A program made the position numbers and the translations under genes. The notes beneath the pieces are model-generated. The model had not been told where the DNA came from and did no database searches. It saw only the letters and a program-made list of their open reading frames with translations. A stretch of 41,717 nucleotides of DNA from Pseudonocardiales bacterium (GTDB lineage Bacteria; Actinomycetota; Actinomycetes; Mycobacteriales; Pseudonocardiaceae): the NCBI GenBank assembly GCA_003244055.1, contig QHBZ01000367.1:1-41717 (forward strand). The letters run 5' to 3'. Below are positions 12,801 to 23,699 of this stretch, piece by piece; positions within the stretch are counted from its first letter, which is position 1, and the number at the start of each line of letters is the position of its first letter.

Positions 12801-15800
12801 AACAACTCCCACACCGAGGCGTCGAAAGTGAACGACGTCCTGTGCAGCACCGTGTCGCGCTCGCTCAGCGGCACCGCCTCCTGCATCCACAACATGTGGT
12901 TGACCGCCGCCCGGTGAGAGATCACCACACCCTTCGGCCGCCCAGTCGACCCAGAGGTGTAGATCACGTAGGCCGGATGATCTATGAGCAGTGGCGCCCC
13001 CCGGTCCACGTCGCCCACGTCATGGTCGGGCAGGACGGCGAGTTCCCGGGTCGTGGAGGGGTCATCCAGCACCAGCCGGGTCAGCTCACCGGCCTCGGTC
13101 AGCTGGTCTGACGCTGTGGACACGGTGACCAGACAGACCGCCCCGGCGTCGTGGAGCATGAACCTGGTCCGCTCGGCGGGATAGTCCGGGTCCAGCGGTA
13201 GGTAGGGTGCGCCGGCCTTGAGCACCGCTAGGAGCGCGACGACGAGTTCGGGTGAGCGGGGTAAGGCCAACGCCACGAGCTGCTCGGGACCCACACCCCG
13301 GGCGAGCAACACGCGCGCGAGCTGGTTGGCTCTGGCGTTGAGCTGGTGGTAGGTCAAGGTGGTGTCCTCGAACACCACCGCCACCGCCTCGGGTGTGGTC
13401 TGCGCCTGGGTTTCGAACAGCTCTGGCAAGCTAGCCTGAGGTACCGGATGGGCGGTGTCGTTGTAGTCGATCAGCAGCCGGTGGCGTTCTTCGGTGGTGA
13501 GGATGTCGATGCGGCTGATCGGCTGATCCGGATCGGCAACCGCTGCCTCCAACAGCCGTACCCAGCGCGCCACGATTGTCTCGATCGTGGCGGGGTCAAA
13601 TAGGTCGTAAGCGTATTCAACAACTCCGTCGACGCCCTCAGGTGCGCCGTCGGCACCTCGGTGTTCCCGCAGACCGAAGGATAGGTCGAATTTGGCGGTG
13701 CCGGTCAGCACCGACACGAAGCTGGTGTCCAGGCCTGGTAGGTCGAAGTCGGCGTCGGGGGCGTTGTCCATCGCGAGCATGATTTGGAACAGGGGGTGGT
13801 GGGCTAGTGAGCGGGTGGGGTTGAGGACCTCGACGAGGTATTCGAAGGGCACGTCTTGGTGGGCGTAGGCGCCCAGCGCGGTTTCGCGTACCCGCGTGAG
13901 TAATTGTCCGAAGGTGGGATTTCCGGAGGTGTCGGTGCGTAGCACCAGGGTGTTGACGAAGAACCCGACCAGCTCGTCCAACGCCTGGTCGGTGCGCCCG
14001 GCGATTGGGCTGCCCAATGGGATGTCGCTGCCCGCGCCCAGCCGGGACAGCAGCGCGGCCAGCCCGGCCTGCAGCACCATGAACAGGCTGGCTCCGCCTC
14101 GGCGGGCCAGCTGGGTTAATCCGTGGTGCAGCTCGGCGTCCACGCGCACGGTGACCAGGCCGCCGCGGTAGGAGGCCACCGGCGGTCGGGGCCGGTCGGT
14201 GGGCAGGCTTAGTTGTTCGGGCAACCCGGCCAGCGTCTCGGTCCAATAGGCCCGTTGAGCGGCGAAGAGGCTGTTCGGGTCGGTGTGGTCGCCGAGCAGG
14301 TGGTGTTGCCAGAGTGTGTAGTCGGCGTACTGGATCGGCAGCGGTGACCATGCCGGTGGCCGGCCGTGGCAGCGGGCGGTGTAAGCAGCGGCCACGTCCC
14401 GCGACAGTGGGTCCATCGACCAGCCGTCAGCCGCGATGTGATGCACGACGACCAGCAACACATGTTCATCCGGTGTGAGCGTGAATAGCTCGGCGTGCAC
14501 CGGTGGCTCGGCCGCGAGGTCGAAACTTTGCCCTGCCGCGGCGATCAGCGTCTCGGGCAATTCCGCCGCGGTCGTCTCGGTCACCCTTAGCAGCGGGCTG
14601 GCCGCGTGCGCGTCCAACACCTGCTGGCACGGTGTGCCGTCGATGTGGGGAAAGACCGTGCGCAGGCTCTCGTGTCGGGCCACCACATCCGCGAGCGCGG
14701 TTTCCAACGCCTGGTAATCCAGTCTGCCGGACAGGTGCAATGCCAACGGTACGTTGTAGGTGGAGCTGGGGCCTTCCATCTGGTGCAGGAACCACAACCG
14801 GCGTTGCGCGTGGGACAAGGGCAGCACATCCGGGCGCGCGCGAGACGCCAAGGCCAGCCTGGCCGGCCCGGCGTCGTCCAACCGGGCGGCTACACCAGCC
14901 ACCGTCGGGGTTTCGAACAGCGCTCGCAGTTCCAGCTCTACACCGAGGGTCGCACGGATCCGGGCCACCAGCCGGGTCGCCAGCAGTGAATGCCCACCCA
15001 GATCAAAGAAACCGTCGTCGACACCGACCCGGGCCAGGCCCAGAACCTCGGCGAACAATTCAGCGAGCAGATGCTCTCGCGGAGTCCTCGGCGTGCGCCC
15101 CGCGCCCGCCGAGTCGAACTCCGGTGCGGGCAGCGCGGCACGATCGAGCTTGCCGTTCGGCGTCAACGGCAACGCTTCTAACATCACAAATGCTGCCGGC
15201 ACCATGTAGCCAGGCAGCCATTGACGCAGGAACTCTCGCAATGAATCCGCACGCAAAACGCCACCCGCTGCAGGCACCACATAGGCGACCAACCGCTTGT
15301 CATCAGCCTGGTCCTGGCGTGCGATTACCGCGACCGGCGCAACAATTGGATGCGCGCGACCGACGAATTCCAGATTTCCATCAGCCCGCCACCGAACCAC
15401 ATCACCGGGGCGATACATCCGCCCACCCGGCGGCCCGAACGGACACGCCACAAACCGCTGCGCCGTCAACCCCGCCCGGCGCAAATACCCCCGCGCCAAT
15501 CCCGCCCCGGCGACATACAGCTCACCAGCCACACCCGGCGGCACCAGCTGCAAACCAGCATCCAGCACATAGGTACGAAGGTCGGGGATGGCGGTGCCGA
15601 TCACGCTGGTGGCTCCCGCGGCAACACTATCTCGGTCCAGTGAAAGGTAAGTGACATGTACCGTGGTCTCGGTGATCCCATACATGTCGACCAAAAGTGG
15701 TGCATGGTCGGAATCGCACTGATACCAATCACCTAGGCGTGCGGGATCTAGCGCCTCGCCATCGAATACTACGATTCGTAAAGCCAAAGACTCCGCTTCC

Positions 15801-18800
15801 GTGGAATTTCCCCCCTCCGCCTGCATCAGCTGGTAAAACGCGGACGGAGTCTGGTTAAGCACCGTCACGCCCTCACGGACCAGTAGCTGCAGAAATTGCT
15901 TCGACGAGCGGCAAACCCTCGAAGGCACTACAATTAAACGGCCCCCGTGTAGCAACGCACCCCACATCTCCCAGACCGAAAAATCGAACGCGTAGGAATG
16001 AAACAGCGTCCACACATCATTGGAGTTGAAATTGAACCAATACTGGGTAGCACCGAACAACCGTACAACATTTCGGTGAGCAATGAGCACGCCTTTGGGT
16101 TGGCCGGTGGAACCGGAGGTGTAGATGACGTATGCGGGGTGTTGCGGCGTCAGTGGGGTGGTGCGGTCGGTGTCGGTGGGGTCGGTGTCGGGGTAGCTGC
16201 CCAGCAGCTCGATGGTGTCGGAGTGGTCGATCACCAACCGGGGGATGGCAACGTCGTGGGGCAGATCGTTGTTGGTGGGTGCGTTGGTGATCAGCAGTAC
16301 TGGTTGTGCGTCGCCGAGCACCAAGGCGATCCGTGCTGGCGGGTAGTCGGGGTCCAACGGCAGATAAGCGGCGCCGGTTTTGAGTACCGCCAGCAGCGCG
16401 ACCACCAGTTCGGGTGAGCGGGGCAGGGCCAGCGCCACGATCTGCTCAGGACCCACGTCTTGGGTGATCAGTGCGTGCGCGAGATGGTTGGCGCGCGTGT
16501 TGAGTTGGGTGTAGGTCAGCGTGGTGTCGCCGAACACCACAGCGACCGCCTCGGGTCTGGCCATGACCTGGGTTTCGAACAACTCCGGCAGGCTTGTAAC
16601 AGGGATCGGGACAGCGGTGTCGCTGTAGTCGGCCAGCAGTCGGTCACGTTCTTCGGCGGACAGGATGTCGATGCGGGTCACGGGACGATCCGGATCAGCA
16701 ACTGCCGCTTCCAACAACCGCACCCAGCGGGCGACGATTGTGTCGATGGTAACGGGGTCGAAGAGGTCGCTGGCGTACTCGACGACCCCGTCGATGCCTT
16801 CGGGGCTGCCATCGTCACCGCGTTGTTCGGACAGGCTGATGAGCAGGTCGAATTTCGCGGTGCCGGTCGGTACCGGCACGAAGCAGGTGTCCAGCCCTGG
16901 TAGGTCGAAGTGGGCTTCGGCGGCGTTTTGTAACGTCAGCATGATTTGGAACAGCGGGTGGTGGGCCAGTGAGCGGGTGGGGTTGAGGACCTCGACGAGA
17001 TATTCGAAGGGCACATCCTGGTGTGCATAAGCCGCCAGCGCGGTATCGCGGACCCGGCTCAGCAGCTGGTTGAAGGTCGGATCGCCCGAGGTGTCAGTAC
17101 GTAACACCAGGGTGTTGACGAAGAACCCGACCAGGTCGTCCATTGCCTGATCGGTGCGCCCGGCGATCGGGCTGCCCAACGGGATGTCGTTGCCTGCGCC
17201 CAGCCGGGACAGCAGCGCGGCCAGCCCGGCCTGCAGCACCATGAACACACTGGCCCCGCCACGACGAGCCAACCCCACCAGCCCGTGGTGCAATGCCGCA
17301 TCCAACCGAACAGTCACCTGACTTCCGTGATCGGTGGCGACTACCGGGCGGGGCCGGTCAGTGGGCAGTTGCAACTGTTCGGGCAGCCCGGCCAGTGCCT
17401 GGGTCCAGTAGGCCACCTGGGCAGCGAACAGGCTGTCAGGGTCGGTTTCGTCGCCCAGCAGCCGGTGTTGCCACAGCGTGTAGTCGGCGTACTGGACCGG
17501 CAGGGGTGCCCACTCCGGCGCCTCGCTCCGGCAGCGAGCGGCATACGCTCGGACCAAATCTTGTGACAATGGACCCATTGACCAGCCGTCACCAGCAATG
17601 TGGTGCACCAAGATCAACAACACCTGGTCTTCGGGTGCGAGCGCGAACAGCTCAGCTCGCACCGGCGGCTGGGTGGCGAGGTCGAACCCGCGACGGGCCG
17701 CGGCGGCCAAGACCTCAGGCAATTCGGTTTCGTTGGTATGGTTGACCACTAGCTGGGGACAGGCCACATCGATGTCGAGGACGTGCTGGTAGGGCACGCC
17801 GTCTCGCTGGGGGAAGACCGTACGCAGGCTCTCGTGGCGGGCAATGACGTCGGCGAGCGCGGCGTGGAGCGCTTCACAGTCCAGCGTCCCGGATAGGCGT
17901 AATGCCAATGGCATGTGATAGGTGGGGCTGGGGCCTTCCAGTTGGTGCAGGAACCACAGTCGGCGTTGCGCAAACGACAACGGCACCACATCCGGACGCG
18001 TACAGCGCGTCAACGCCAACCGCGCTGGCCCGGCATCGTCCAGCTGTGCGGCCAACCCAGTCACGGTCGGGGTTTCGAACAGGTCACGCAACTCCAGCTC
18101 GACACCCAACGTGGCCCGTACCCGAGCAACCAGACGGGTGGCCAACAACGAATGCCCACCCAGATCGAAGAAATCAGCCTCGACGCCGACTGCGGCGAGG
18201 CCTAACACCTCAGCGAACAACTCGCATAACAGTTGCTCTTGTGGTGTCCTAGGCGCCCGACCCGCACCCGCCGACTCAAACTCGGGGGCGGGCAACGCAT
18301 TACGGTCCAACTTGCCGTTCGGCGTCAACGGAAACCCGTCCAACACCACAAATGCCGCCGGCACCATGTACTCAGGCAACCGCCCGCGCAGATATACGCG
18401 CAGTACGTCCGGTTGGATAGCACTGTCTGTGGCAGCCACCACGTAGGCGACCAGTCGCTTATCGTCGTGTCGATCCTCCCGGGCGACGACTGCGGCCTGC
18501 GTGACGTCAGGATGTGCGGCGAGTGCGGTTTCGATCTCGCCGGGCTCAATCCGGAACCCACGGATCTTGACCTGATCGTCCACCCGGCCGAGGAACTCCA
18601 AATCCGCGTCGACGTTCCAGCGGACCAGGTCGCCGCTGCGGTACATGCGGGTCCCCGGCGGGCCGTAGGGGTCGGCAACGAACCGCCCAGCGGTCAGGCT
18701 GGGCTGATGCAGATAGCCTCGCGCCAATCCCGCCCCGGCGATATACAACTCACCTACCAGCCCGGCCGGTGTCGGCTGCAGGCCGCTATCGAGCACGTAC

Positions 18801-21190
18801 ACCTGGGTATTGGTGATCGGCCGACCAATCGGAACGGTGGTTGCGGCGTCGGTGTCCCGGCACGCGTGAAAGACGGTATCGATGCATGTCTCTGTAGGAC
18901 CGTAGAGGTTATAGACGGTGGTCGTTTCCAGGCGGCTACGGCATTGCGCCCACAGATGGCCGGCAAAGGCTTCGCCGCCGCAGAACAGCCGGCGCAGGGC
19001 GCGCAAGTCCTCGACGGCCAGTTGCTGCAGCAGCGGGGACAGAAGGGAGGGAACCACCTGCAGCACGGTGACGCCGCGTTCGGCGACCAGTCGGGCGAGC
19101 GCGCCCGGATCGCGATGGGCGTCAGGGGGCGTCAGCAGCAGCCGCGCCCCCGCGATGAGCGGTGCGAACATCTCCCACACCGAGGCATCGAATGTGACCG
19201 ACGTTCTGTGCAGCACTGTGTCCCGCTCGTTCAGCGGCAGCTTCTCCTGCATCCACAGCATGTGGTTGACCGCCGCCCGATGGGGGATCACCACGCCTTT
19301 GGGCCGCCCGGTCGATCCGGAGGTGTAGATCACATAGGTTGGATGGTCACCGCGCAGTGGCAACGCCCGATCCGTGTCGCCCGGATCGTAGTCGGGCAGG
19401 CCAGCGAGTTCCTCGACGACCCCAGAGCCGTCCAGTACCAGCCGAGGCGTCGCGGCGCTCTCGGGAACACAGCCCACTGTCTTTGTGTTGCTCAGCAACA
19501 CCACTGGCCGCGCGTCGTCGAGCATGAACCCGATTCGCGCTGCCGGGTAGTCCGGATCCACCGGGAGGTAGCCCGCCCCCGTCTTGAGGACCGCCAAGAT
19601 TGCGACCACGAGTTCCGGTGAGCGGGGTAGGGCCAGCGCCACGACCTGCTCGGCGCCCACGCCACGGGTGATCAGCGCGTGCGCGAGCTGGTTGGCTTTG
19701 GCGTTGAGCTGACGGTAGGTCGTCGCGGTGTCCTCGAACAACACCGCTACCGCCTCGGGTGTGGTCTGAACCTGGGTTTCGAACAACACCGGCAGGCTGG
19801 TAACAGGAATCGGGGCAGCGGTGTCGTTGTAGTCGACCAGCAACCAGTGGCGTTCTTCGGCGGACATGATGTCGATCCGACTGATCGATTGGTCCGGATC
19901 AGCGACTGTGAGGGTCTCCAACAGACTCAGAAAACGTTGATGATGGGCAGTCAGATCGTCAGCTCCGCAGACTTCCGGGTGCGCGTACAAGCCTACCTGT
20001 AATCCTGAGTCATCCCGCCTATCCCACACGACAATAGACAGATCACTGGTCAACCCAAAAGAAAGATTGTGCGCCTCGGTGCGATATCCGGCAAACCTCA
20101 GATCGTAGTCGAAAGACGCGATATTGACTACCGGAGCAAAAAATGTTCCGATGTTGCCGGGTAGGTTAAGATCCCGATGGAGGTCCTCACCCCGATAACG
20201 TTGATGCCCGACCACCTCGCGGACTTCTTCCGCTACGTGTCTAATGAGGTCGGACGGGCTCATGTCCGGACGTACATATAGCCGCAGTGGCAACACGTTT
20301 GCCACCATGCCTGGTACGGGTTTCAGCACAGAACCCTGACGCGCCGTGACTGGCAAACCGACAACCACAGCCCGCGCGCCTGTCAGGCGATGCACATAGA
20401 CCGCCGTCGCCGCGATGACAACGTGGGACCATGGCACCCCGAAACGGCGTGCCGTCGCATGTAGATTATCCATGCTCGACGGCGGCAAGCAGGTCGCCCG
20501 ACGAACAAGGCTGTCAGGAGTTTTCGATGACCGACCAACGATCCTGGCCGGTTCTGGCTGGTCAGCGAAATGCTTCACCCACCATGCTCGGTCCTGCTCA
20601 AACCGTTCCGACGTGCGATAGGCTGCATCACTGTCCAGTAGCTGACGCAGCGAACCAAACACATTCTGATCACACGTCCGCCCATACAGTAGCGCTGTAT
20701 AAACCTCGGCTACCCGCCGCGCAATGAGAGAAAGACCAAACCCATCCATCACAATGTGATGGTAACCCTGATACCACACAAACTGATCAGATCTCACCTT
20801 CATCAACGCGTAGCTAAACAGTGGGCCACGAGTGAGATCCATCGGCCGGGCCACATCGGCGGCCATCCATGCTTGCACAACCGCGTTCGGGTCAAATTCT
20901 TCACTGAGGTCGAGAAACGGCATCAGCCAATCCGACAATGGCTCGACAATCTGTTGTGGTCCATCGTCACCCTCGATGAACCGGGCATGCAGTGAGTCTA
21001 CCTCTCCAACCACCCGCCGCAGCGCCGTCTCGAACAACACCGAATCAACCGGCCCATGTATCTCTACATACTCACCAATCTTGTATACCCGATTCGCTAC
21101 GTTCAACCGTTGTTCAGCAAACCAAATCTCACGCTGAGCAGCCGACAACGGCAGAGCGAAACCATCACTGCTAGACAACACTGCCTCCAT
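1..21190 (-). CDS. Giant multimodular non-ribosomal peptide synthetase, N-terminal six and a half modules (3' end outside window)
   Basis: This gene makes a peptide by the thiotemplate mechanism. Reading from the ATG at 21190 ([11 protein letters not shown]) the order is C-A-PCP five times, C-A-nMT-PCP, then a partial C; about 7060 codons are present and no stop was recognised. Each C domain has HHxxxDG, each PCP has LGGHSL with the phosphopantetheine serine, and A domains show FDxS, YGPTE-type and NGKLD motifs. There is no E or TE domain in view. A GTG at 21202 (VSANMEA) is an equally plausible start because neither has a strong ribosome site; GGGG lies about 10 nt before the GTG. Sequence near the gene start is less GC-rich than the repetitive modules. 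Module 2 lacks motif A8. The MbtH-like protein encoded at 28795 is a likely chaperone for its A domains. Identification as NRPS is certain; substrates are predictions from ten-residue codes read by eye. Confidence 0.97.
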   Translation of the reverse strand, partial: MEAVLSSSDGFALPLSAAQREIWFAEQRLNVANRVYKIGEYVEIHGPVDSVLFETALRRVVGEVDSLHARFIEGDDGPQQIVEPLSDWLMPFLDLSEEFDPNAVVQAWMAADVARPMDLTRGPLFSYALMKVRSDQFVWYQGYHHIVMDGFGLSLIARRVAEVYTALLYGRTCDQNVFGSLRQLLDSDAAYRTSERFEQDRAWWVKHFADQPEPARIVGRSSKTPDSLVRRATCLPPSSMDNLHATARRFGVPWSHVVIAATAVYVHRLTGARAVVVGLPVTARQGSVLKPVPGMVANVLPLRLYVRPDMSPSDLIRHVAEEVREVVGHQRYRGEDLHRDLNLPGNIGTFFAPVVNIASFDYDLRFAGYRTEAHNLSFGLTSDLSIVVWDRRDDSGLQVGLYAHPEVCGADDLTAHHQRFLSLLETLTVADPDQSISRIDIMSAEERHWLLVDYNDTAAPIPVTSLPVLFETQVQTTPEAVAVLFEDTATTYRQLNAKANQLAHALITRGVGAEQVVALALPRSPELVVAILAVLKTGAGYLPVDPDYPAARIGFMLDDARPVVLLSNTKTVGCVPESAATPRLVLDGSGVVEELAGLPDYDPGDTDRALPLRGDHPTYVIYTSGSTGRPKGVVIPHRAAVNHMLWMQEKLPLNERDTVLHRTSVTFDASVWEMFAPLIAGARLLLTPPDAHRDPGALARLVAERGVTVLQVVPSLLSPLLQQLAVEDLRALRRLFCGGEAFAGHLWAQCRSRLETTTVYNLYGPTETCIDTVFHACRDTDAATTVPIGRPITNTQVYVLDSGLQPTPAGLVGELYIAGAGLARGYLHQPSLTAGRFVADPYGPPGTRMYRSGDLVRWNVDADLEFLGRVDDQVKIRGFRIEPGEIETALAAHPDVTQAAVVAREDRHDDKRLVAYVVAATDSAIQPDVLRVYLRGRLPEYMVPAAFVVLDGFPLTPNGKLDRNALPAPEFESAGAGRAPRTPQEQLLCELFAEVLGLAAVGVEADFFDLGGHSLLATRLVARVRATLGVELELRDLFETPTVTGLAAQLDDAGPARLALTRCTRPDVVPLSFAQRRLWFLHQLEGPSPTYHMPLALRLSGTLDCEALHAALADVIARHESLRTVFPQRDGVPYQHVLDIDVACPQLVVNHTNETELPEVLAAAARRGFDLATQPPVRAELFALAPEDQVLLILVHHIAGDGWSMGPLSQDLVRAYAARCRSEAPEWAPLPVQYADYTLWQHRLLGDETDPDSLFAAQVAYWTQALAGLPEQLQLPTDRPRPVVATDHGSQVTVRLDAALHHGLVGLARRGGASVFMVLQAGLAALLSRLGAGNDIPLGSPIAGRTDQAMDDLVGFFVNTLVLRTDTSGDPTFNQLLSRVRDTALAAYAHQDVPFEYLVEVLNPTRSLAHHPLFQIMLTLQNAAEAHFDLPGLDTCFVPVPTGTAKFDLLISLSEQRGDDGSPEGIDGVVEYASDLFDPVTIDTIVARWVRLLEAAVADPDRPVTRIDILSAEERDRLLADYSDTAVPIPVTSLPELFETQVMARPEAVAVVFGDTTLTYTQLNTRANHLAHALITQDVGPEQIVALALPRSPELVVALLAVLKTGAAYLPLDPDYPPARIALVLGDAQPVLLITNAPTNNDLPHDVAIPRLVIDHSDTIELLGSYPDTDPTDTDRTTPLTPQHPAYVIYTSGSTGQPKGVLIAHRNVVRLFGATQYWFNFNSNDVWTLFHSYAFDFSVWEMWGALLHGGRLIVVPSRVCRSSKQFLQLLVREGVTVLNQTPSAFYQLMQAEGGNSTEAESLALRIVVFDGEALDPARLGDWYQCDSDHAPLLVDMYGITETTVHVTYLSLDRDSVAAGATSVIGTAIPDLRTYVLDAGLQLVPPGVAGELYVAGAGLARGYLRRAGLTAQRFVACPFGPPGGRMYRPGDVVRWRADGNLEFVGRAHPIVAPVAVIARQDQADDKRLVAYVVPAAGGVLRADSLREFLRQWLPGYMVPAAFVMLEALPLTPNGKLDRAALPAPEFDSAGAGRTPRTPREHLLAELFAEVLGLARVGVDDGFFDLGGHSLLATRLVARIRATLGVELELRALFETPTVAGVAARLDDAGPARLALASRARPDVLPLSHAQRRLWFLHQMEGPSSTYNVPLALHLSGRLDYQALETALADVVARHESLRTVFPHIDGTPCQQVLDAHAASPLLRVTETTAAELPETLIAAAGQSFDLAAEPPVHAELFTLTPDEHVLLVVVHHIAADGWSMDPLSRDVAAAYTARCHGRPPAWSPLPIQYADYTLWQHHLLGDHTDPNSLFAAQRAYWTETLAGLPEQLSLPTDRPRPPVASYRGGLVTVRVDAELHHGLTQLARRGGASLFMVLQAGLAALLSRLGAGSDIPLGSPIAGRTDQALDELVGFFVNTLVLRTDTSGNPTFGQLLTRVRETALGAYAHQDVPFEYLVEVLNPTRSLAHHPLFQIMLAMDNAPDADFDLPGLDTSFVSVLTGTAKFDLSFGLREHRGADGAPEGVDGVVEYAYDLFDPATIETIVARWVRLLEAAVADPDQPISRIDILTTEERHRLLIDYNDTAHPVPQASLPELFETQAQTTPEAVAVVFEDTTLTYHQLNARANQLARVLLARGVGPEQLVALALPRSPELVVALLAVLKAGAPYLPLDPDYPAERTRFMLHDAGAVCLVTVSTASDQLTEAGELTRLVLDDPSTTRELAVLPDHDVGDVDRGAPLLIDHPAYVIYTSGSTGRPKGVVISHRAAVNHMLWMQEAVPLSERDTVLHRTSFTFDASVWELFAPLIAGARVLLASAEAQRDLGALARLVAHSDVTVVQVVPSLLAPLLQQPAVENWHALRRLFCGGEALAGHLWAQCRDRWGSSTVYNLYGPTETCIDATFHACGDTDATTTVPIGRPITSTRVYVLDTGLELVPVGVVGELYIAGAGLARGYLHRAGLTAERFVADPCGPPGGRMYRTGDLVRWRADGNLEFVGRADDQVKIRGFRIEPGEIETVLAAHPDVAQTAVIVREDGADDKRLVAYVVAAGEGLRLDSLREFLRQRLPEYMVPTAFVAVKALPLTPNGKLDRNALPAPEFESAGAGRVPRTPQEQLLAELFAEVLGAPRVGVNDDFFDLGGHSLLATRLIARIRATLGVEVELRALFETPTVAGIAARLDEAGPARLALTCQQRPDVVPLSYAQRRLWFLHQMEGPSATYNIPLAFRLSGELDPQALQAALGDVVARHESLRTVFPQVEGVPCQQILNVEEACRLLAVIYISETELSEVLAEAARYEFDLAVEPPIRAELFALASGEHVLLVLIHHIATDGWSISPLSQDLARAYAARCRGEAPGWAPLTVQYADYTLWQHQLLGDETDPSSRFARQLAYWTDTLTGLPEQLQLPTDRPRPAMASYRGGQVTVRLDPTLHQGLTNLARQGGASLFMVLQAGLAALLSRLGAGSDIAVGSPIAGRTDQALDDLVGFFVNTVVLRTDTSGDPTFTQLLARVRETALGAYTHQDVPFEYLVEVLNPARSVAHHPLFQVMLVLQNAPEVDFELPGLEVSAVPVSMGTAKFDLLLGLSERRGMDGASQGIDGVVEYAADLFDAATVEALLARWARLLEVVVADPDRPISRIDILTPAERAELLVERNNTARPVVQTSLPMLFQTQVLATPEAVAVVFEDATLSYAQLNIRANRLAHGLIAQGVGPEQIVALALPRSLELVVALLAVLKTGAAYLPLDLDYPVDRLAFMLDDARPALLVTNVDTAGCIPEGPVTPRLLIDDPDTVTVLCQHPDTDPIDADRIGRLLPQHPAYVIYTSGSTGRPKGVMMPAGGLVNLLVWHHRVLGGGPGTRTAQFTAISFDVSAQEILSALAFGKTLMVPPEDVRRDAGRLVGWLDRQQVEELFAPNLVVEALAQAAVEQGCELAQLGGIAQAGEALTLGQLVQRFYRVQPGRRLHNHYGPAETHVATAYTLPADVGDWPLPPPIGRPIANTRVYVLDAGLQPVPPGVVGELYIAGAGVARGYLHRAGLTAERFVADPYGPLGGRIYRTGDLVRWRPDGNVEFVGRADDQVKIRGFRIEPGEIDTVLAGHPDVAQAAVIAREDRPGDQRLVAYVVAAGEGLRPDSLRELLRQRLPEYMVPAAMVVLDHLPLTPNGKLDRNALPAPEFDRAGIGWGPRTPQEQLVCELFAEVLDLPGVGVDDDFFDLGGHSLLATRLIARIRATFGVELELRALFETPTVAGVAAHLDDAGPARLALTPYERPDPLPLSFAQRRLWFLHQLEGSSPTYNLPLALRLCGTLDRPALHAALGDVVARHESLRTTFPQLDGVPYQQVLDAQNSCPRLTMTETTAARLPEVLAAAAQYGFDLGAEPPVRAELFVLRPDEHVLLVVVHHIAGDGWSMGPLSADLAAAYTARCHGRPLAWSPLPIQYADYTLWQHHLLGERTDPDSLFAAQLAYWTEALAGLPEQLTLPVDRPRPPVASYRGGLVEVVLGAELHQGLRELARRGGASVFMVLQAGLAALLNRLGAGSDIPLGSPIAGRTDQALDDLVGFFINTLVLRTDTAGDPSFAQLLGRVRETALGAYAHQDVPFEYLVEVLNPTRSLARHPLFQIMLALHNTPEVDFDLPGLEVTPVSQHTGVAKFDLSFGLQEHRGVDGAPEGIDGVVEYASDLFDSATVETIVARWVRLLEAVVADPDQPISCIDILTTEEHHRLLVDYNNTTTEVPQAFLPELFEVQVQTTPEAVAVVFGDTTLTYRQLNAKANQLAHALIGQGVGPEQIVALAIPRSPDMIVAILAVLKAGAGYLPLDPDYPAARIAFMLHDAQPVLLMTSSLLESGLPDSEPIPRLLVDHCETGGYPDSSPTDADRTTHLALQHPAYVIYTSGSTGHPKGVVISHAGISSLAAAETEQFEVGVGDRVLQFASPSFDVSFWELCMALLSGATLVLASAEQLMPGPALCALAHRQRVTHVTLPPSVLAVLPADGLPRAMTVVAASEWCPPDLVATWSPGRRMVNAYGPTETTVCATLSQPLSAMTQVAPPIGRPIADKRVYVLDAGLRLVPPGVAGELYIAGAGLARGYLHRPGLTAERFVANPFGSSGTRMYRTGDVVRWRADDNLEFLGRIDDQVKVRGYRIEPGEVEAVLAAHPDVAQAAVIARQDRVDDKRLVGYVVPAAGSVFRADSLREFLRQRLPEYMVPAAFVALDALPLTPNGKLDRNALPAPEFGSAGAGRAPRTPQEQLLAEVFAEVLGAPRVDVDDDFFDLGGHSLLATRLVARIRATLGVEVELRALFETPTVAGIAARLDEAGPARLALTCQQRPDVVPLSYAQRRLWFLHQMEGPNPTYNIPLGFRLSGELDRPALQSALADVVGRHETLRTIFPHKAGVPNQLVLDKPDACPTLRVTETMEAELPDVVAAAARYGFDLKTEPPLRAELFVLGPDEHVLLLLVHHIAGDGWSMGPLARDVTAAYTARCRGEAPGWAPLPVQYADYTLWQRQLLGDHTDADSLFAEQVSYWTDTLAGLPEQLVLPADRPRPAVASYRGEYLTVRVEAALHQKLRGLARRGGASLFMVLQAGLAALLSRLGAGSDIAVGSPIAGRTDQALDDLVGFFVNALVLRTDTSGDPTFAQLLARVRETALAAYAHQDVPFEHLVEVLNPTRSMAHHPLFQIMLVLQNTAEAHFELPGLQVSEVAAPTGTAKLDLGFSLSERRNANGAPEGIDGVIEYSSDLFDAITVEVLFARWVRLLEAVVADPVRPLSRIDILSGEERDRLLVDYNDTARPVSRACLPVLFQTQMQASPDAVAVVFGDVTLTYAQLNAAANRLARALIARGVGPERIVALALPRSPELVVAILAVLKAGAGYLPLDPDYPAARIAFMLRDTRPVLLVTSAQTMVRVSDDGATPRLVIDDRNTVAMLGEYSDTDPTDTDRTGLLLPQHPAYVIYTSGSTGQPKGVVVCHAGVPNLAAAQIERFTIDAHSRVLQFASPSFDAAVSELWVTLLSGATLILASTAQLLPGTPLTTLVGEAQVTHATLPPSALAVLPAQDGLPSSVTVIVAGEACPAELITTWSAGRRMINAYGPTETTVCATMSQPLSAATQTPAPIGRPIGNTRVYVLDAGLQPVPAGVAGELYITGVGLARGYLRRPGLTAQRFVACPFGASGGRMYRSGDLVRWRGDGNLEFVGRVDDQVKVRGYRIEPGEIETVLAAHPDVAQAAVIARQDRPDDKRLVAYIVATGGDGQARNEPGERDQVGEWRQLYESLHATSNGTAFGHDFAGWTSSYDSQPIPLVQMREWREQTVARIRSLQPRRVLEIGVGTGLLLSQLAPQCETYWATDFSAPAIDTVAGHVDQNPELAGRVVLRAQPAHDTGGLPVGLFDTVIINSVVQYFPSGDYLVEVLDQALRLVAPGGAVFIGDVRNLRLLGCLATAVALHRTDASTEPATLRRVVEHAVAAERELLVDPEFFTALHDRVADIGGVDIRLKRGHYHNELTRYRYDVTLYKHPVTPIPRSEVPRLGWGHQISALPELTDYLTVQRPDVVRVTGVPNKRIAHEAAAARALQAGHLLNQFPDGSDAIDPEMLHELGQRCGYWVGVTWSATVPDAMDAVFAHPAQTRSAVRVELYSPQSSVHAPLSSLTNTPTAARGTGALIGALRDYLRRGLPEYMVPSAVVILDALPLTPNGKLDRTALPAPEFDQTGTARAPRTPQEQLLAELFAEVLGLPGVGVDDDFFDLGGHSLLATRLIARIRAGFDVELELRDLFETPTVAGLAARLDNAGPARLTLTRYERPDPMPLSFAQRRLWFLHQMEGPSATYHMPLALRLRGTLDRPALHAALGDVLDRHDTLRTVFPQLDGVPYQQILDPQATHPPLAITPTSETELSETLAVAARRGFDLATEPPIRAELFTLAPNEHVLLLVIHHIAADGWSMGPLSADLAAAYTARRQGQAPQWAPLAVHYADYTLWQHQLLGDHTDPNSLFAAQLAYWTQALTGLPEQLQLPTDRPRPAVASYRGGLVEVALDAELHQGLRELARCGGASVFMVLQAGLAALLSRLGAGNDIPLAWIHRWN
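900..5290 (-). other. NRPS module 6: C, A (Tyr-like code) interrupted by N-methyltransferase, PCP
   Basis: The C domain (about 5285-3990) has HHIAGDGWS near 4848. The A domain begins near 3850 and gives D-A-S-T-I-A-A-V-C-K, one residue from the tyrosine code DASTVAAVCK. After motif A8 a SAM methyltransferase domain of about 400 residues (about 2520-1300) is inserted, with SAM-binding VLEIGVGTG near 2251-2277. The A domain then resumes with NGKLD near 1160. This is the standard architecture for alpha-N-methylation of the activated amino acid. PCP serine is near 996 in LGGHSL. Confidence 0.88.
5300..8470 (-). other. NRPS module 5: C, A (Phe-like code), PCP
   Basis: The C domain (about 8465-7160) has HHIAGDGWS near 8020. 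The A domain (about 7010-5560) shows [20 protein letters not shown] and [10 protein letters not shown], giving D-V-W-T-V-A-A-V-C-K. This differs from the phenylalanine code DAWTIAAVCK at two positions. The GEA triad after pocket position 301 is replaced by SEW, which is unusual. PCP serine is near 5403. Confidence 0.8.
8480..11685 (-). other. NRPS module 4: C, A (Pro-like code), PCP
   Basis: The C domain (about 11680-10340) has HHIATDGWS near 11230. The A domain (about 10230-8725) is of a different lineage from its neighbours: [20 protein letters not shown] and [10 protein letters not shown] give D-V-Q-F-A-A-H-V-A-K. This is closest to the proline code DVQLIAHVVK, with three differences, so proline or a related cyclic imino acid is a tentative call. 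PCP serine is near 8574. Confidence 0.8.
11690..14885 (-). other. NRPS module 3: C, A (Gln-like code), PCP
   Basis: The C domain (about 14880-13560) has HHIAADGWS near 14430. The A domain (about 13430-11930) has [14 protein letters not shown]-like [14 protein letters not shown] and [10 protein letters not shown], giving D-A-W-Q-F-G-L-I-D-K, the same pocket as module 1. A8 ([15 protein letters not shown]) is intact. The PCP serine is near 11787 in LGGHSL. Confidence 0.85.
14895..18020 (-). other. NRPS module 2: C, A (Thr-like code, A8 motif deleted), PCP
   Basis: The C domain (about 18015-16690) has HHIAGDGWS near 17590. The A domain (about 16590-15140) has pocket residues D-F-W-N-V-D-M-V-H and A10 lysine, 8 of 10 identical to the classic threonine code DFWNIGMVHK. 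At 15352/15353 the sequence jumps from GRA straight to [12 protein letters not shown]. The sister modules have about 22 residues here ([15 protein letters not shown] and flanks), which is the A8 hinge needed for the thiolation conformation. The gap is in frame, so translation continues into an intact PCP (serine near 14988). The domain may be inactive or may need loading from elsewhere. Confidence 0.85.
18040..21175 (-). other. NRPS module 1: starter-position C, A (Gln-like code), PCP
   Basis: The C domain (about 21175-19890) carries HHIVMDG and diverges clearly from the six other C domains, which resemble each other closely. Because it opens the protein with no preceding A-PCP, it is placed to receive an acyl starter from a separate carrier protein. 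The A domain (about 19800-18290) gives pocket residues D-A-W-Q-F-G-L-I-D plus the A10 lysine, a code I associate with glutamine at moderate certainty. The PCP serine codon lies near 18151 within LGGHSL. The A domain is almost the same as that of module 3, with the same pocket, suggesting recent duplication. Confidence 0.85.
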
Positions 21191-21199
21191 GTTCGCGCT

Positions 21200-21670
21200 C
21201 ACGCATGAAACGCCCCGTGGATGGTGCGGGAAATACCGAAGTGTCGGTGTGGTCCATCGGAATCGTGCGCTGGGCCAAGATGCCCCTGGCGTCAGCTTGT
21301 GCGGTCATGACATGCCAGGTGCCACCGTGGCGGGTGGCCCGGTCGGGCACGGCCCAGGCCGTGGCGTGCGCACCGGCGTCCCTCGGTAGGAGTGCGTCGT
21401 GAAAGTTAATCGGCATACCGGTAGGCACGACCAGCACCGAGGGGAAGGATGCGTGGGTCGGCGATGCTGAACAAATAGTCGAAAGGTTGTGTCGCCAGGA
21501 ATTCCGGTAGATCCGGGCCCGGAATCATTAGTGGGTGCTTTTTCGCCGCGGGCCCACCGTCGGATGTCCGAATCGGAAGACGCGATCGCGTGAATGCGGT
21601 GGCCGCGCTCCAGTAGGACTCTCGGGCACTCAACGGAGTTTCTCCCAATCAGGAAAGCGCTGAGGGATCG
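21200..21670 (-). pseudogene. Frameshifted formyltransferase-like domain remnant upstream of the NRPS
   Basis: Three successive minus-strand frames carry one continuous homology to the formyl_trans_N domains found at the front of some NRPS and luciferase-like monooxygenase-NRPS proteins. Near 21665-21550 it reads LLERGHRIHAIASSDS and RRWARGE. Near 21520-21430 a second frame reads GPDLPEFLATQPFDYLFSI. Near 21435-21230 a third reads INFHDALLPRDAG and [15 protein letters not shown]. The catalytic-region NFH is still visible. At least two frameshifts break it and the C-terminal part is replaced by unrelated sequence just before the NRPS start. It was probably once an N-formylation domain or tailoring enzyme for this or a related assembly line. 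Confidence 0.75.
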
Positions 21671-22074
21671 ATCGTTCGCACAGGGCATTGTTTCGGCAAC
21701 CCCTCCAGTTGCGTCGGTGGCGACCGGCATCAGCTGATTCCGACGTTGACCCGACAGCCCGTTGGGACCCCATCGCGCAACCATCACCGGACCGGATCGT
21801 TTTGAACGCCTACAAATAGCTCCAGTCGCACAACAATTGCAGACGACCAATGCGCGATATGTTGGCCGACACTCAGTCCCGGCAAAGTAATTGAGTTCTC
21901 AATAGGTGGAAACCGGGGACCGCTCCGCGGGTTATCGGCGCGACGCTCGCGGCCGCCGTTCCAAACGACTCCAGGCAGTACTCATCGCGAGACCCCCATA
22001 TCACCGACTGGTCCCGCAATCGGCAGCATCGATCAAGGCCCGTGAACTGCCCGCCCAACTATCGACCTAGTTGT
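21671..22074. other. Intergenic stretch upstream of the NRPS remnant
   Basis: I recognise no gene here. It contains a short palindrome, ATTGAG-TT-CTCAAT at 21890-21903, lying in the probable promoter area of the minus-strand genes. It could be an operator but nothing else supports that. Confidence 0.3.
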
Positions 22075-22332
22075 CTAGACCTTTTTTGGTGCAGTGACCG
22101 TCGGCACGGTAACGGTAGACCGCGGCGCGGTTTCGGCTGCGGCAGTTTCGGCTTTCGCCTCGGCGGTGAGATCCTGGAACTCCTCCCGCGCCTCCTCGGC
22201 GAGCTTCCTTACCTGCAAACCAATCCCCACAGTCAACTTGACAGTGCCCCGCAACAGCGGCTTAATAATCGCCCCCGCCAGCGGTGCTGTCACCAGACCA
22301 ATCAAGTAGGGGGTCACAACGGGTGGCGGCAT
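22075..22332 (-). CDS. DUF5132 family small protein, copy 1
   Basis: An 85-residue protein beginning MPPPVVTPYLIGLVTAPLAG. Residues 8-40 form a glycine/alanine-rich hydrophobic stretch (GLVTAPLAGAIIKPLLRG) that may associate with membrane, followed by an acidic amphipathic helix (KLAEEAREEFQDL) and a proline/threonine/lysine-rich tail ending TAPKKV. It is clearly paralogous to the protein at 33109 (about 75% identical by eye) and to the truncated copy at 27838. DUF5132 genes commonly sit beside HMA-domain P-type ATPases; here no such ATPase is adjacent. Function is unknown. The reading frame is intact, so it may still be expressed. Confidence 0.8.
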   Translation of the reverse strand: MPPPVVTPYLIGLVTAPLAGAIIKPLLRGTVKLTVGIGLQVRKLAEEAREEFQDLTAEAKAETAAAETAPRSTVTVPTVTAPKKV

Positions 22333-22813
22333 CTCGCATCATCTCCATGTCTTTACTTAATGGGAACGCGGTTACACCGAAAATCACGATCCCCGTCTAT
22401 TCCACACTCCGCCTTGCGGGAGGTTCCGATGGGCTACCCAATTGAAAAACCCAAAGCACGCAACACCCCCGGCTCCGCGTAGATTTGATACCCCACCACA
22501 TCATCCGCAACGTCGCTGGCCACGTTGCGGATGGCCTTCAGCCCCTAAAACTACGGACCGATTGGCGTGTGTCGCAAGATAGTTCACCCTAACGCGGGCC
22601 ATGGTCGCGCTGTGCTCATCCTCGACGTTCTCCGGGGGCGTATCCGGACAGACGTTCACTCCAACGCCCGCTCATCTAGCAGTGGTACATGCTCTCTGGT
22701 GGTCGCCACGCCGGTGAAGCTCAGCTCGTCGACAGTGGGCGCGGAGGATCGGTGTTAGATGATGCAGGAAATACACGTGGGTGTTATGTCGGATCCGCGT
22801 ATTGAAGGTGAGC
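22222..22813 (-). repeat. DUF5132/leader repeat, copy A
   Basis: This segment matches 27877-28478 in the same orientation with scattered substitutions and small indels. It covers the 5' part of the DUF5132 gene, its leader (CACGATCCCCGTCTATTCC shared exactly on the plus strand) and a further ~350 bp including the block ATAGTTCACCCTAACGCGGG. Homology stops abruptly near 22813, just after GTATTGAAGGTGA. The two copies flank the IS6-bounded cassette. Confidence 0.8.
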
Positions 22814-23004
22814 TCGATACGCCCCGCGCGTTGCGGTTGCCACCCGGATTGCCGTGGCGGCCCATCCCAACACATCGATGAGCGTGGTGATCATGCCAGC
22901 AAGATCACCAAGGACGCTCGCCGACACGGTGGTGGCGGCCTGGAGCGGGTATGGTTGCAGAGGTCAAGGCCGGGTCACGTCCCGCGGCTTGGACCCACTG
23001 TGGA
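22814..23004. other. Unassigned stretch between repeat and IS6 remnant
   Basis: About 190 bp with no recognisable gene; it is not shared with the other copy of the flanking repeat, where an HxlR pseudogene occupies the equivalent place. Confidence 0.4.
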
Positions 23005-23563
23005 GGCGTTGTCAACTTGGTCTGGCCGCCTGTGGCTGGATGAGATGATCGGCAGGTTGATCTCGGTGGGGAGGGGCTGGGTTCGTGGCCGCCGTTGTGC
23101 TGTCATACATACTGTGCTGTCATACAATACAAGGGGTTCCGGTACCCGGGGGAGGTCATCAGCCAATGCGTGTGGCTCTACCACCGGTTTCCGCTCAGCT
23201 TCCATGAGGGCGAGGAGAACCGCTTGGTCGCTACCCCGACCGGACTTTCACCGGCAGGCCATCGCAGCTTGTCAGGCCACATCCGACCAGACAACGCTAA
23301 CGTGCCATGAAAGGCTTCACCTCCCGGGTCACGCGCAGCGGTTCCTGTCCGCCTTCAGCGGGATATCACGCCACTTCCGGCTCCGCCGCCACCGGCTGCG
23401 CGCCGATGCCTACCGCCGAGAGATGACCTCCCGCTTCGCCACCTGCAACGAGGTCATCGGGCTGATCAGAGCCGCCTGAACGGCGACACCAAGACAGACT
23501 TCCAGTCTCAACCATGTCCCACGCGACCCCTCAGCTCGAACGAGCAAGCAAGTCGACAACGTC
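23005..23563 (+). mobile_element. Internally deleted IS6-family element, copy 1
   Basis: The element starts with GGCGTTGTCAACTTG (23005-23019) and ends with the imperfect inverse CAAGTCGACAACGTC (23549-23563), giving about 559 bp against roughly 0.8-0.9 kb for a full IS6-type element. The first ~100 bp are nearly identical to the second copy at 27307-27876, which is in the opposite orientation. The transposase inside is broken, so it could move only with help from an intact relative. Confidence 0.8.
23123..23479 (+). pseudogene. IS6-family transposase remnant
   Basis: The N-terminal part reads YKGFRYPGEVISQCVWLYHR and FPLSF, the typical opening of actinobacterial IS6 transposases. The C-terminal part reads GHAQRFLSAFSGISRHF and ends EVIGLIRAA. 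The central catalytic DDE region is deleted, and the two ends lie in different frames. Confidence 0.8.
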
Positions 23564-23699
23564 ATCCTCGGGCTATTGGTAGATCGAGTAGGTGGTACTC
23601 CTCGGCTACCCGGGCCCTATTCTCATGCCCCGGCGCGACACGCCACCGTGACCAGATCGCTACCCACCGTCACTCAGACAAATCCAACCAAACAGGCTC

